DNA of 14,259 nucleotides from contig JBBRPS010000182.1 in assembly GCA_038227745.1 (NCBI GenBank), forward strand, positions 1 to 14,259. Direction: 5' to 3'. The stretch is from DASPXY01 sp038227745 (GTDB lineage Bacteria; Planctomycetota; Planctomycetia; Gemmatales; Gemmataceae). The stretch's first letter is position 1; each line of letters begins with the position of its first letter. The translations under genes were made by a program, and so were the position numbers. This document shows, one piece after another, positions 1 through 5,293 of the stretch. The notes under the pieces are model-generated. The model had not been told where the DNA came from. It did not search any database and saw nothing but the letters and a program-made list of their open reading frames with translations.

Positions 1-90
1 ATCTCGGATGAGCAAATGGCGGGAATCAATTTGGCCAGTCACAGGGTGTTTCCCCAGTGGAACTATACGATTAAACCAGCGATTGCCTGA
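1..90 (+). CDS. ISAzo13-family (Rhodopirellula-type) transposase, C-terminal end only
   Basis: Frame 1 is open from the window edge and ends at a TGA at 88-90. The 29 visible residues begin ISDEQMAGINLASHR and end PQWNYTIKPAIA. This resembles the C-terminal tail of ISAzo13-family DDE transposases, recalled as a (I/V)xDE(E/Q)(M/L) segment, a short basic stretch and a closing WNYTI(x)P. The catalytic DDE residues lie outside the window. This end therefore marks the right-hand part of an insertion sequence, whose terminal repeat should lie just downstream in about 91-150; I could not identify it without the left end. The identification rests on remembered family features and a short segment. Confidence 0.68.
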   Translation: MSDEQMAGINLASHRVFPQWNYTIKPAIA

Positions 91-137
91 GAATTGTCTA
101 TATTGAGAGAATGCTAAGTAATACTTGCACAGATCCA

Positions 138-144
138 AAGGAGG
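138..144 (+). promoter_or_regulatory. Shine-Dalgarno site deciding the start of the first small gene
   Basis: AAGGAGG, an almost full anti-Shine-Dalgarno match, lies 5 bases before an in-frame GTG at 150 and 11 bases before a second GTG at 156. It favours a start at 150 over the ATG at 111, which has only a weak GAGAG before it. The motif also encodes Lys-Glu-Glu in the longer reading, so chance is possible. Confidence 0.45.
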
Positions 145-149
145 AATGT

Positions 150-476
150 GTGACAGTGAATTATCCAAACGCAGATGACGTGCCGGGGATGAAGAATGGC
201 TGCTGGACATACAGGGGCGTGGACGGACTAATTTCATGGTGCGGAGATCAGATCAAGGCAACAAGTCTCGGTGAAAAGACAACTCAGCCCGAAAGGAATC
301 CCGTGGAAATCATCGGCTGGTTCGGACAGGCATGCGCCGAAGTCCCCGACATGGATGCAGTCTGGAGAAACATGGATGCTGAATGTTTGCAGCTAAACTG
401 GAAGCATCACACTCACTGCGATTGCAAGAACTGGACGATTGGTTGCATTGAAGAACTTTCCGTTCCCAAGACATGA
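150..476 (+). CDS. Hypothetical small Cys-rich protein, first gene of an overlapping trio
   Basis: I do not recognise this protein. From GTG 150 it has 108 residues; from ATG 111 it would have 121. The start at 150 was chosen for the strong ribosome site 5 bases upstream. The product has no obvious signal peptide or membrane segment. It is rich in Cys and Trp, with a C-terminal HHTHCDCKNWTIGC stretch that could bind a metal. Its TGA overlaps the ATG of the next gene in an ATGA, so the two are probably translationally coupled. GC content is clearly lower than in the right half of the window, and it follows directly on a transposase tail, so recent transfer, or loss of an original 5' part to the insertion, is possible. 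Confidence 0.6.
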   Translation: MTVNYPNADDVPGMKNGCWTYRGVDGLISWCGDQIKATSLGEKTTQPERNPVEIIGWFGQACAEVPDMDAVWRNMDAECLQLNWKHHTHCDCKNWTIGCIEELSVPKT

Positions 477-721
477 GCACTTCCTCATCGATCCCAGGCT
501 GTCCCGAGTACGAATTTCCGATCCCGCAGAACGACGCGGAGCGTGCCTTCTGCGCCGCGATCTCCAAGTACGCCGTCAGGAGGGCGATGGAGGTGGGCGG
601 CAAGAAGGACATTTTTGATGAGTTCTTCATCGAAGGTTTCGAGTTGGCCATGAACGAGGTTGCACGGATCGCCTCAACGTCGTCCGACCCGGACCTTCCT
701 TACCGCCTCGAACACCCATGA
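473..721 (+). CDS. Hypothetical 82-residue protein, second gene of the trio
   Basis: Unrecognised. ATG 473 overlaps the previous stop by four bases (ATGA), and its own stop overlaps the next start in the same way, which is good evidence that the frame is real and expressed as part of an operon. The product begins with a Ser-rich, Pro-containing segment (residues 1-17). A probable helical middle follows: DAERAFCAAISKYAVRRAME, then a GGKKDIFDEFF turn, then a second helix EGFELAMNEVARIA. There is no export signal or membrane segment. Small helical proteins in tightly overlapped sets are typical of phage and plasmid accessory regions; no specific function can be assigned. Confidence 0.66.
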   Translation: MSTSSSIPGCPEYEFPIPQNDAERAFCAAISKYAVRRAMEVGGKKDIFDEFFIEGFELAMNEVARIASTSSDPDLPYRLEHP

Positions 722-1080
722 CGCCCCGCAAGAATCCGGCCACGGCCTTCAACGGCACCTACGCCGCCAATCCGGCCGAGCCCACGGTCACTTTCGAGGA
801 GATGCGGAAACTCGTGCTGGAGATGACCAGGGAGCCGTTCCTGAAGGAGATCCGATGCGACCGCTGGGCCTGGGCCAAGATCAGATATCACCTGGATGAG
901 GAATACTGGGCGAACCAGAAGCACTTCGCCCTCAGCAGTCCGGAGCCGACAGCCGTCAACGTCTACGCCTCTGGTACGCCCGTCGTCATCGACGACACGT
1001 TCAAGCTCGGCCAGTGGCAGGCCATCGACACGAAAGGGAACGTCATGCAGGAGGGGAACCTGCTCGCTGAAGAAAAGTAG
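718..1080 (+). CDS. Hypothetical 120-residue protein, third gene of the trio
   Basis: Unrecognised soluble protein. ATG 718 overlaps the upstream TGA (ATGA). Residues 25-60 form a charged, Trp-containing helical region (FEEMRKLVLEMTREPFLKEI, then CDRWAWAKIRYHLDEEYW). Residues 79-120 look like a small beta unit (VNVYASGTPVVIDDTFKLGQ and following). The helix-then-beta pattern with a G-(T/I)-P-V-V-(I/V)-D stretch resembles small proteins I associate with phage-like planctomycete regions, but I cannot name a family. The stop TAG runs straight into a terminator hairpin at 1080-1100, so this is the last gene of the three-gene transcript. Confidence 0.7.
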   Translation: MTPRKNPATAFNGTYAANPAEPTVTFEEMRKLVLEMTREPFLKEIRCDRWAWAKIRYHLDEEYWANQKHFALSSPEPTAVNVYASGTPVVIDDTFKLGQWQAIDTKGNVMQEGNLLAEEK

Positions 1081-1100
1081 GGTGCCCAACAAGGGCACCC
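1080..1100. terminator. Hairpin between convergent genes, probable bidirectional terminator
   Basis: GGGTGCCC (1080-1087), loop AACAA, GGGCACCC (1093-1100): a perfect 8-bp GC-rich stem. It starts on the last base of the upstream stop codon and lies 24 bases from the stop of the convergent gene at 1125. Neither side has a clean T run, so it is a structure-based rather than classic intrinsic terminator. Confidence 0.6.
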
Positions 1101-1124
1101 CCGTTGTCGGCGGCGAAGACGAGT

Positions 1125-1601
1125 TTACTGCGCTTGGCCGTTCAGCTTGGCGCGTTCGGAGAGGAGTTCAGCGAGGTTGTCTGGCTGTTTCAAAGCAACA
1201 GCCAGAGCCTGAATGGCCTTGTCCACCCTCGGCACGAACTTCTCGGCAGACTCGACGACGGCCTTCTTCAGGCCCGGCAGGTGGCTGGCGGCTTCAACGC
1301 GAATCTGAGCTGCCGCCTCGGTGATCGGGGTCCATTCGTCAGGGCCTCCCTCCTGATTCGGGAGGAAGGAACCGTAGCAGATCCGCCATTTGCCTTTCAC
1401 TCTGAAGACGCCAAGGCACTCGCAAACCTCACTGTTCGGGTTGCGCTCGTCAATGAGATAACTGCTGTACGTGAACTGGACGGGTTCGGGGATGTGAAAC
1501 TGGGTGATCTGCTCTTCGGCTTGGAGCCAGAGGGCATTGATCTGATCGTAGCGCGAGAAAAGTTCATCGCGCACCTTCTTCGCACGTTGCTCAAGAGTCA
1601 T
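1125..1601 (-). CDS. Hypothetical protein, 158 residues
   Basis: Unrecognised soluble protein. The frame is open further upstream (to 1694), but the start at ATG 1601 is preferred: on the minus strand GGAAGGAAG lies about 7 bases before it, and the upstream extension is low-complexity and non-conserved in look. Residues 1-35 form a charged helix (MTLEQRAKKVRDELFSRYD). Residues 50-95 look like a beta sheet with ECLGVFRVKGKWRICYG, then a long C-terminal amphipathic helical region (about 100-158), possibly coiled coil. It is convergent with the small-gene trio and shares its hairpin terminator. The gene upstream on the same strand ends 128 bases away, so they may or may not share a transcript. 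Confidence 0.7.
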   Translation of the reverse strand: MTLEQRAKKVRDELFSRYDQINALWLQAEEQITQFHIPEPVQFTYSSYLIDERNPNSEVCECLGVFRVKGKWRICYGSFLPNQEGGPDEWTPITEAAAQIRVEAASHLPGLKKAVVESAEKFVPRVDKAIQALAVALKQPDNLAELLSERAKLNGQAQ

Positions 1602-1729
1602 GGCAACACTTCCTTCCGGTCCCTTCGCAGGACCACTAAAGACTCGCCCGCCAAGGACGGGCTTTCGATCGGATTCCGCCGACAACATCATCAAACTACA
1701 AAAGCGCGCTTGTCCGTGTCAATAGCACT

Positions 1730-2482
1730 TCAGAAAAGCATTCCCTGCACTGGCGGTTCCTCGCGCGGCGGCTCAACCACATTCAAGAGCTTCATCACCT
1801 TCGCCCGCCACCGCAGGGCCCATTTTAGACATGTATTGCAGTGCTGATGAACCCCGACGCATTCTGGCAACGGCGGGTTGCGGCGGGCGTTGAAGGACCA
1901 GGCGAGGGAGTCCGCCGACCGGATGAACTCCTGGGCGAATGGCAGGCCGCGAGACTTGTAGCCGAAGGCGTGCGTGTTCAGACCGTCCGCCTTCAGTGTG
2001 GCCAGGAGGGCACACGCCCGGGTCGTCGCCTGACGCCGGCAGATCGAGCCGACCCCGACGACGGGGACCTTCGACAGGTCAACACCCGCCTTCTGGAAGG
2101 CCTCGGCGTGCTCCCAGTACGATCCGACCGTCCAGCCTTGCAGCACGGGAGCCCAGGGCAACTCCGGAGCCTTCTCCATCAACTCCAGGTAATTCTCCAG
2201 CGTCAGCCGTTGATGTTTCTCGACCGTCTTCCCCGTCTTCTGGAGAATAAACGGCTCGCACATATGGTCCATCTGGGCCGCGAACACCACGTTGCCGATG
2301 CACGCCACGTACCTGCGTATCTCCTCGATGTAGTGATCCACGGTGATCGACCACTCGCCGTGTAGCGACAGCTCAGAAAATCCCCCACTGTCGATGGCGA
2401 TAGGGCCTCGCGCCCTCGGCAGGCGATTCAACTTCTCCAGCCGACGACGTGAGATGAACAGGGGCACGTCCGTCCGTCTCAC
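1730..2482 (-). CDS. DpdA-like (TGT-fold) deazaguanine base-exchange protein
   Basis: This belongs to the small DpdA-like branch of the tRNA-guanine transglycosylase superfamily. DpdA proteins exchange guanine for a 7-deazaguanine base (preQ0) in DNA; canonical TGTs act on tRNA. Visible landmarks from GTG 2482: DSGGF at 31-35 (the DSGG(F/Y) of TGT, with its active-site Asp), MDHMCEP at 71-77 (cf. DECP), PVLQGW at 112-117, PVVGVGSICRRQ at 140-151, SADSLAWSF at 189-197 with the presumed nucleophile Asp191, and a zinc-site-like C208...HQHCNTC (212-218). At 250 residues it is much shorter than canonical TGT or long DpdA. The start is a problem: the frame upstream encodes a family-like FFLGTPNPAW before the first legal start, so the called product probably lacks about 17 residues. 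No preQ0 synthesis or other Dpd genes are visible, so the substrate (DNA or tRNA) is inference. Confidence 0.8.
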   Translation of the reverse strand: MRRTDVPLFISRRRLEKLNRLPRARGPIAIDSGGFSELSLHGEWSITVDHYIEEIRRYVACIGNVVFAAQMDHMCEPFILQKTGKTVEKHQRLTLENYLELMEKAPELPWAPVLQGWTVGSYWEHAEAFQKAGVDLSKVPVVGVGSICRRQATTRACALLATLKADGLNTHAFGYKSRGLPFAQEFIRSADSLAWSFNARRNPPLPECVGVHQHCNTCLKWALRWRAKVMKLLNVVEPPREEPPVQGMLF

Positions 2483-2533
2483 CCAGGCCGGATTTGGCGT
2501 ACCAAGAAAAAATGTCTCGATGCGGCCAGGGTA

Positions 2534-2716
2534 TCACTCCCCTCCCATCAGCCGCTTGATCGCTGATTCCACCTGGTCAATCTGCCGGTTCAGCCCGGCG
2601 ACGGTCTCCTGATTCCCCTCGTCAAACATCGCGTATCGACCGGAAGTCTCGATGTCCAGTTTGTGTTCCTTGAGGGCCGCCAGCAGCTCGTAGAGTTCGT
2701 CAATCTGCTGTTCCAT
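2534..2716 (-). CDS. Small helical protein (60 residues) upstream of and in frame with the DpdA-like gene
   Basis: Short acidic protein that is helical almost throughout: MEQQIDELYELLAALKEHKL (1-20), then a central ETSGRYAMFDEGN linker, then a second heptad-like helix (VAGLNRQIDQVESAIKRLMG). This suggests a helical hairpin or short coiled coil. No ribosome site precedes ATG 2716; TACACT about 6 bases upstream could be a -10 box for a near-leaderless message. It lies in the same reading frame as the DpdA-like gene, separated by one TGA (2536-2534) plus 17 open codons, so it is a leader or partner gene, or the first part of a product made by reading through that stop. The GGGAGGGGAG at its 3' end would serve as a ribosome site for the next gene. 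Confidence 0.55.
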   Translation of the reverse strand: MEQQIDELYELLAALKEHKLDIETSGRYAMFDEGNQETVAGLNRQIDQVESAIKRLMGGE

Positions 2717-2733
2717 ACCGCGAGTGTAGCAGT

Positions 2734-2762
2734 TTGCTTACCAAGGGTAGTGTTGGTATCGT
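2734..2762 (+). promoter_or_regulatory. Candidate sigma-70-like promoter for the Thg1-like gene
   Basis: TTGCTT (2734-2739), 17-base spacer, TATCGT (2757-2762), 43 bases before ATG 2805. It matches the consensus moderately (4 of 6 in each box). The spacer contains the inverted repeat at 2739-2758, which would let a bound protein block the promoter. Confidence 0.33.
2739..2758. repeat. Perfect 6-bp inverted repeat between divergent genes, candidate operator
   Basis: TACCAA (2739-2744), 8-base centre, TTGGTA (2753-2758). It sits in the 88-base gap between the leftward 60-residue ORF/DpdA-like unit and the rightward Thg1-like gene, overlapping the best promoter candidate. Position and symmetry suggest a regulator site; no copy of the motif was noticed elsewhere in the window. 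Confidence 0.4.
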
Positions 2763-2804
2763 CTCCGCGATCCAGGGCGACTTCGCTCTGATACCGCACC
2801 CCCC

Positions 2805-3500
2805 ATGTCCGAAACCACCAGTATCGGCGACCGCATGAAGCGGAATTACGAGACGCCGTTCCGGCTGACTCTTCCTTGGCGTTCTCCCGTGGTCATTCGA
2901 CTGGACGGCAAGGCATTCCACTCTTGGACGAGTGGACTGAAGCGGCCTTTCGACGAAGGGTTCATCGGCCAGATGCAAGAACTGGCCCTGTACCTTTGCA
3001 AGGAAGTTCAGACGACCGTCCTCGCGTACGTCTTCAGTGACGAAATTTCCTTGCTGCTGCACGGCTACAAGCGGCTCAACAGCGAACCCTGGTTCAGCAA
3101 TCAACTCCAGAAGATGGTCAGCGTTTCTGCCGGTCTGGCCTCGGCAAAATTCACCCAGATCACGGGACGGATCGGGGTGTTTGATTCCCGCGTCTTCACC
3201 GTTCCGGAAGCCGACGTGGTCAACTACTTCCTCTGGCGGCAGCAGGACGCCGCCCGTAATTCGATCCAGATGGTCGCTCAGAGTCTCTACAGCCACAAGG
3301 AACTCCACGCCAAGGGCGAGCCGGAACTGCACGAACTGCTGTACCAGAAGGGCGTGAACTGGAACGACTACCCGACGCAACTGCGTCGGGGAAGTTGCAT
3401 CCGCAGGATCGACGACGAGTGGGCCATTGACCGAGAAATCCCCCTGTTCTCGGAAAACCGTCTGTACGTCGGATCCCTTTTGGCGATTGAGCAAGAGTGA
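2805..3500 (+). CDS. thg1: Thg1-like protein (tRNA 3'-5' nucleotidyltransferase)
   Basis: Member of the Thg1/TLP family, which adds nucleotides to RNA 5' ends in the 3'-5' direction. Eukaryotic Thg1 adds G-1 to tRNA-His; bacterial and phage TLPs mainly repair 5'-truncated tRNAs in a template-dependent way. The 231-residue length is normal for a TLP. Landmarks: DRMKRNYE at 9-16, the metal-binding RLDGKAFHSW at 32-41 (Asp34), SDEISLLL at 78-85 (Asp79-Glu80, the second metal-binding pair), an FDSRVF segment at 126-131, VVNYFLWRQQDAARNSI at 138-154, SHKEL at 163-167 and KGVNWND at 182-188. All catalytic carboxylates are present, so it should be active. ATG 2805 places DRMK at the usual distance from the N-terminus. 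It is divergent from the DpdA-like unit, which may point to a shared role in tRNA or nucleic-acid maintenance (inference). Confidence 0.93.
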   Translation: MSETTSIGDRMKRNYETPFRLTLPWRSPVVIRLDGKAFHSWTSGLKRPFDEGFIGQMQELALYLCKEVQTTVLAYVFSDEISLLLHGYKRLNSEPWFSNQLQKMVSVSAGLASAKFTQITGRIGVFDSRVFTVPEADVVNYFLWRQQDAARNSIQMVAQSLYSHKELHAKGEPELHELLYQKGVNWNDYPTQLRRGSCIRRIDDEWAIDREIPLFSENRLYVGSLLAIEQE

Positions 3501-3543
3501 CCTTCGATTGCGCACCAGGTGTGGTGGGCGTACGCTCTGGGCA

Positions 3544-3687
3544 ATGGAAACACCACGCACCCAGGAGAAGCCCGCCCGCGAGCCGACTCTCGAAGAAGTC
3601 CGCGTCCAGCTGATGGAGCGGCGCATTTCCGCTGAGACGTATTCGCAGCTCGTCACGCGATTGCGGACCAAGAATCAGGAGCGGTGA
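3544..3687 (+). CDS. Hypothetical 47-residue protein
   Basis: Small frame from ATG 3544 (METPRTQEKPAREPTLEEVR...) to TGA 3687. An upstream extension in the same frame runs inside the Thg1-like gene and is discarded. The first 15 residues are Pro/Lys-rich and the rest is probably helical with many charges (EEVRVQLMERRISAETYSQL). It begins 43 bases after the Thg1-like stop and ends 3 bases before the stop of the convergent sigma-like gene, so it could be the last cistron of the Thg1-like transcript. No ribosome site is evident. Support is composition and fit into the gap only; no family is recognised. Confidence 0.4.
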   Translation: METPRTQEKPAREPTLEEVRVQLMERRISAETYSQLVTRLRTKNQER

Positions 3688-3690
3688 TAG

Positions 3691-4206
3691 TCATTCCTTC
3701 AGCAGGGGGCACGATTCCGCCAGGTCCTGTCGCAGCTGAAAAATCCTCATCCGGCTCACCCCCTCCCGCTTCGCTACTTCGACCGTGTTTTTCCCAGACA
3801 TCAGCAACTCCGCGACGCGCCGCCGCCTCCATTCGACCGACGCCAGCCACTCCTCCACGTCGATCTTCAACGCCGCTTCGTCTGCCGGGTCCTGCCCGTC
3901 GGCCAGGGCGTCGCTCAGCAGCGGGTCGCAGTCGTCGTCTTCCGTCATCGGGATCGACTCGACGTGATGATCGTCTCGGGGGATCGGGGACAGGACATCT
4001 CGCAGCCGTGTCCGCAGAAAACCCCGTCCGCAGCGGACCCGCCTCGTCGCGAACTCCGCCATCTTCCCCACGAACGGGGTAGGGTCTCTTCCCCGCTCGA
4101 CCAGGCGGCGGTATTGCTCCCAGCAGATCGCGAGGACTTCTTGCACGGCGTCTTCCTTCCGCTCCTCGTCCAGGTGCCGCAGGCGGAACCGGGCGACCCG
4201 CTTCAT
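3691..4206 (-). CDS. Sigma-70-like (ECF-type) RNA polymerase sigma factor
   Basis: Two-part architecture of a small sigma factor. Residues 1-70 resemble region 2 as seen in a planctomycete family: FRLRHLDEERKEDAVQEVLA, then RRLVERGRDPTPFVGKMAEF and ATRRVRCGRGF. A linker rich in Asp and Pro (72-112) follows. Residues 115-165 form a region 4-like helix-turn-helix (RRRVAELLMSGKNTVEVAKR, then EGVSRMRIFQLRQDL). Its role would be promoter recognition in the cytoplasm. The frame stays open about 20 codons upstream of ATG 4206 and encodes ISAIQEGYLQALPR, like the N-terminus of relatives, but holds no ATG/GTG/TTG; an AGGAAGG there suggests initiation a little upstream at a rare start such as CTG. No anti-sigma gene is adjacent. 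The final classification (true sigma factor or DNA-binding derivative) is uncertain. Confidence 0.66.
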   Translation of the reverse strand: MKRVARFRLRHLDEERKEDAVQEVLAICWEQYRRLVERGRDPTPFVGKMAEFATRRVRCGRGFLRTRLRDVLSPIPRDDHHVESIPMTEDDDCDPLLSDALADGQDPADEAALKIDVEEWLASVEWRRRRVAELLMSGKNTVEVAKREGVSRMRIFQLRQDLAESCPLLKE

Positions 4207-4308
4207 GCGGGGCAGGGCCTGGAGATAACCTTCCTGGATAGCGGAGATTGCGGGCAGTCTTATCGTTCAAGGGGAAAGTGCGATGGATTTTAGCGCAACG
4301 GCAGGCGG

Positions 4309-4363
4309 GTCAGGAAGCCCTGACTCGGACGTCCGCCCTTCGCTCGGATGCGAGGGGCTTTTT
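4309..4363 (+). terminator. Rho-independent terminator (with preceding hairpin) and no gene upstream on its strand
   Basis: GCCCTTCGC (4335-4343), loop TCGGAT, GCGAGGGGC (4350-4358): a 9-bp stem with one G-T pair, directly followed by TTTTT (4359-4363). A second hairpin, GTCAGG / AAGC / CCTGAC, occupies 4309-4324. On the plus strand the nearest upstream gene is the 47-residue ORF ending at 3687, beyond the antisense sigma-like gene. The pair could end an antisense transcript over the sigma-like gene or be the 3' half of a small RNA starting after about 4210. No promoter was recognised. Confidence 0.5.
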
Positions 4364-4457
4364 CAATGAACGGTGGGGCAGCGAAGGCCACCTCCCTGCA
4401 AAACGGTACGCTCGTAGCGAGACCCTTGCCTTCGTCTGACCCCTGCCCGTCGTGGCC

Positions 4458-5024
4458 CTACTTGTTGGCCGGAACGACCGACACGTTATCCAGCCGGGGG
4501 CCGTTGTCTTTCTTGGACAAGCTGTATATCTCCAAGGTGGTGCTCTTCGCACGGGCGACAAAATTCCAGGTGTTGGTACTCCATGCTAGCGGCGCGTTCT
4601 TGTTCTTCCCCCCGTTGGCCTCGAAGACCGTTTTTTGCCCTGCCGCCTCCACGCCAATCCGTTCCCGCCCTTCCCCCGATGCCGCAGCGAGGGAGAGCGT
4701 AACACGATATTCCTTTCCTTTGACTGTGGCGAAGGTTTGCTTGACACCGCCATACAGGTCCAGGCACACCTTACCATGCGCCGCAGAGCCCTCCTCCGCC
4801 GAGGGCAGCAGATAATTGACGGTCCCACGCGAGACGATCCAACCCTTGAGGGCCGTGGCCGCGGTCCCACGGAGCGTGAGCCATCCCTTCTTGGCCGACA
4901 CCTTCGGCCCCTCCTCAAAGCTGCCGTTGCTCAGCAGATTTCCCTCCTGCGCTAGGGCGATCGGCCCCAGCAACAGAGCCATGCCCCCCACTACGATCGC
5001 GATACGGAAACCGTGTGTTCTCAT
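4458..5024 (-). CDS. Secreted choice-of-anchor-C / DUF642-like protein
   Basis: 188 residues from ATG 5024, chosen because GGAGGAAAGC directly precedes it and because it opens a clean signal peptide: basic start MRTHGFR, hydrophobic core to about residue 20, and PIALA|QEG near 25. The mature part follows the choice-of-anchor-C/DUF642 beta-sandwich pattern: NLLSNGSFEEGP right after cleavage, GWIVSRGTVNY in the middle, a YGGVKQTFATVKGKEYRVTL strand pair, then TLEIYSLS and a closing GPRLDNVSVVPANK. Family members are exported carbohydrate-binding-like domains; in other lineages they are joined to a PEP-CTERM anchor, which is missing here. It is expected in the periplasm or at the surface. It stands alone, divergent from the clamp-like gene. 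Confidence 0.83.
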   Translation of the reverse strand: MRTHGFRIAIVVGGMALLLGPIALAQEGNLLSNGSFEEGPKVSAKKGWLTLRGTAATALKGWIVSRGTVNYLLPSAEEGSAAHGKVCLDLYGGVKQTFATVKGKEYRVTLSLAAASGEGRERIGVEAAGQKTVFEANGGKNKNAPLAWSTNTWNFVARAKSTTLEIYSLSKKDNGPRLDNVSVVPANK

Positions 5025-5133
5025 GCTTTCCTCCAGTGTACCGCCCACTCGGGGCTGCCCGGCCCATCTGGGCCTGCGGTCGTTGATCATACCGCCTCCG
5101 ACCGCCGAAGCAAGCGAAAAACCCTACCCGCGA

Positions 5134-5179
5134 ACTGTCAAGACAGTCCGGTTGTGGCCTTCCTGTCCACCCGTACACT
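5134..5179 (+). promoter_or_regulatory. Candidate promoter with adjacent 14-bp palindrome upstream of the clamp-like gene
   Basis: TTGTGG (5152-5157), 16-base spacer, TACACT (5174-5179) gives a plausible sigma-70-like promoter about 115 bases before ATG 5294. Immediately upstream, ACTGTC-AA-GACAGT (5134-5147) is a perfect dyad that could bind an activator or repressor. It is not an E. coli-type LexA box, which needs 8 bases between CTGT and ACAG. Confidence 0.3.
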
Positions 5180-5293
5180 ACCCCCGATGCGGGCAACCAG
5201 GCTTTCTACCTCGGCTCTTCCTTGCAGCGGTCACGGGTTGCCCGCAGCTTCTTCGTGGCCGCTGCGAAGAGGGGCTGTTTCCCTCCTTCCATC

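Noticed and set aside
1646..1662. GCCCG / CGGGC hairpin as terminator of the DpdA-like gene
   Set aside because: Only a 5-bp stem with no T run in the leftward direction; too weak to annotate.
2700..3671. 323-codon minus-strand frame opposite the Thg1-like gene
   Set aside because: The plus strand encodes a full Thg1-like protein with all catalytic residues; the minus frame has no recognisable motif.
4309..4324. tRNA anticodon arm
   Set aside because: The stem has a 4-base loop and no D- or T-arm sequences around it.
4248..4439. 63-codon plus-strand ORF after the sigma-like gene
   Set aside because: It starts at a TTG without a ribosome site and is crossed by the terminator hairpin at 4335-4363, so it is unlikely to be translated.
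5134..5147. LexA-type SOS box
   Set aside because: CTGT and ACAG are separated by 4 bases rather than the 8 of the E. coli-type box; kept only as an unassigned dyad.
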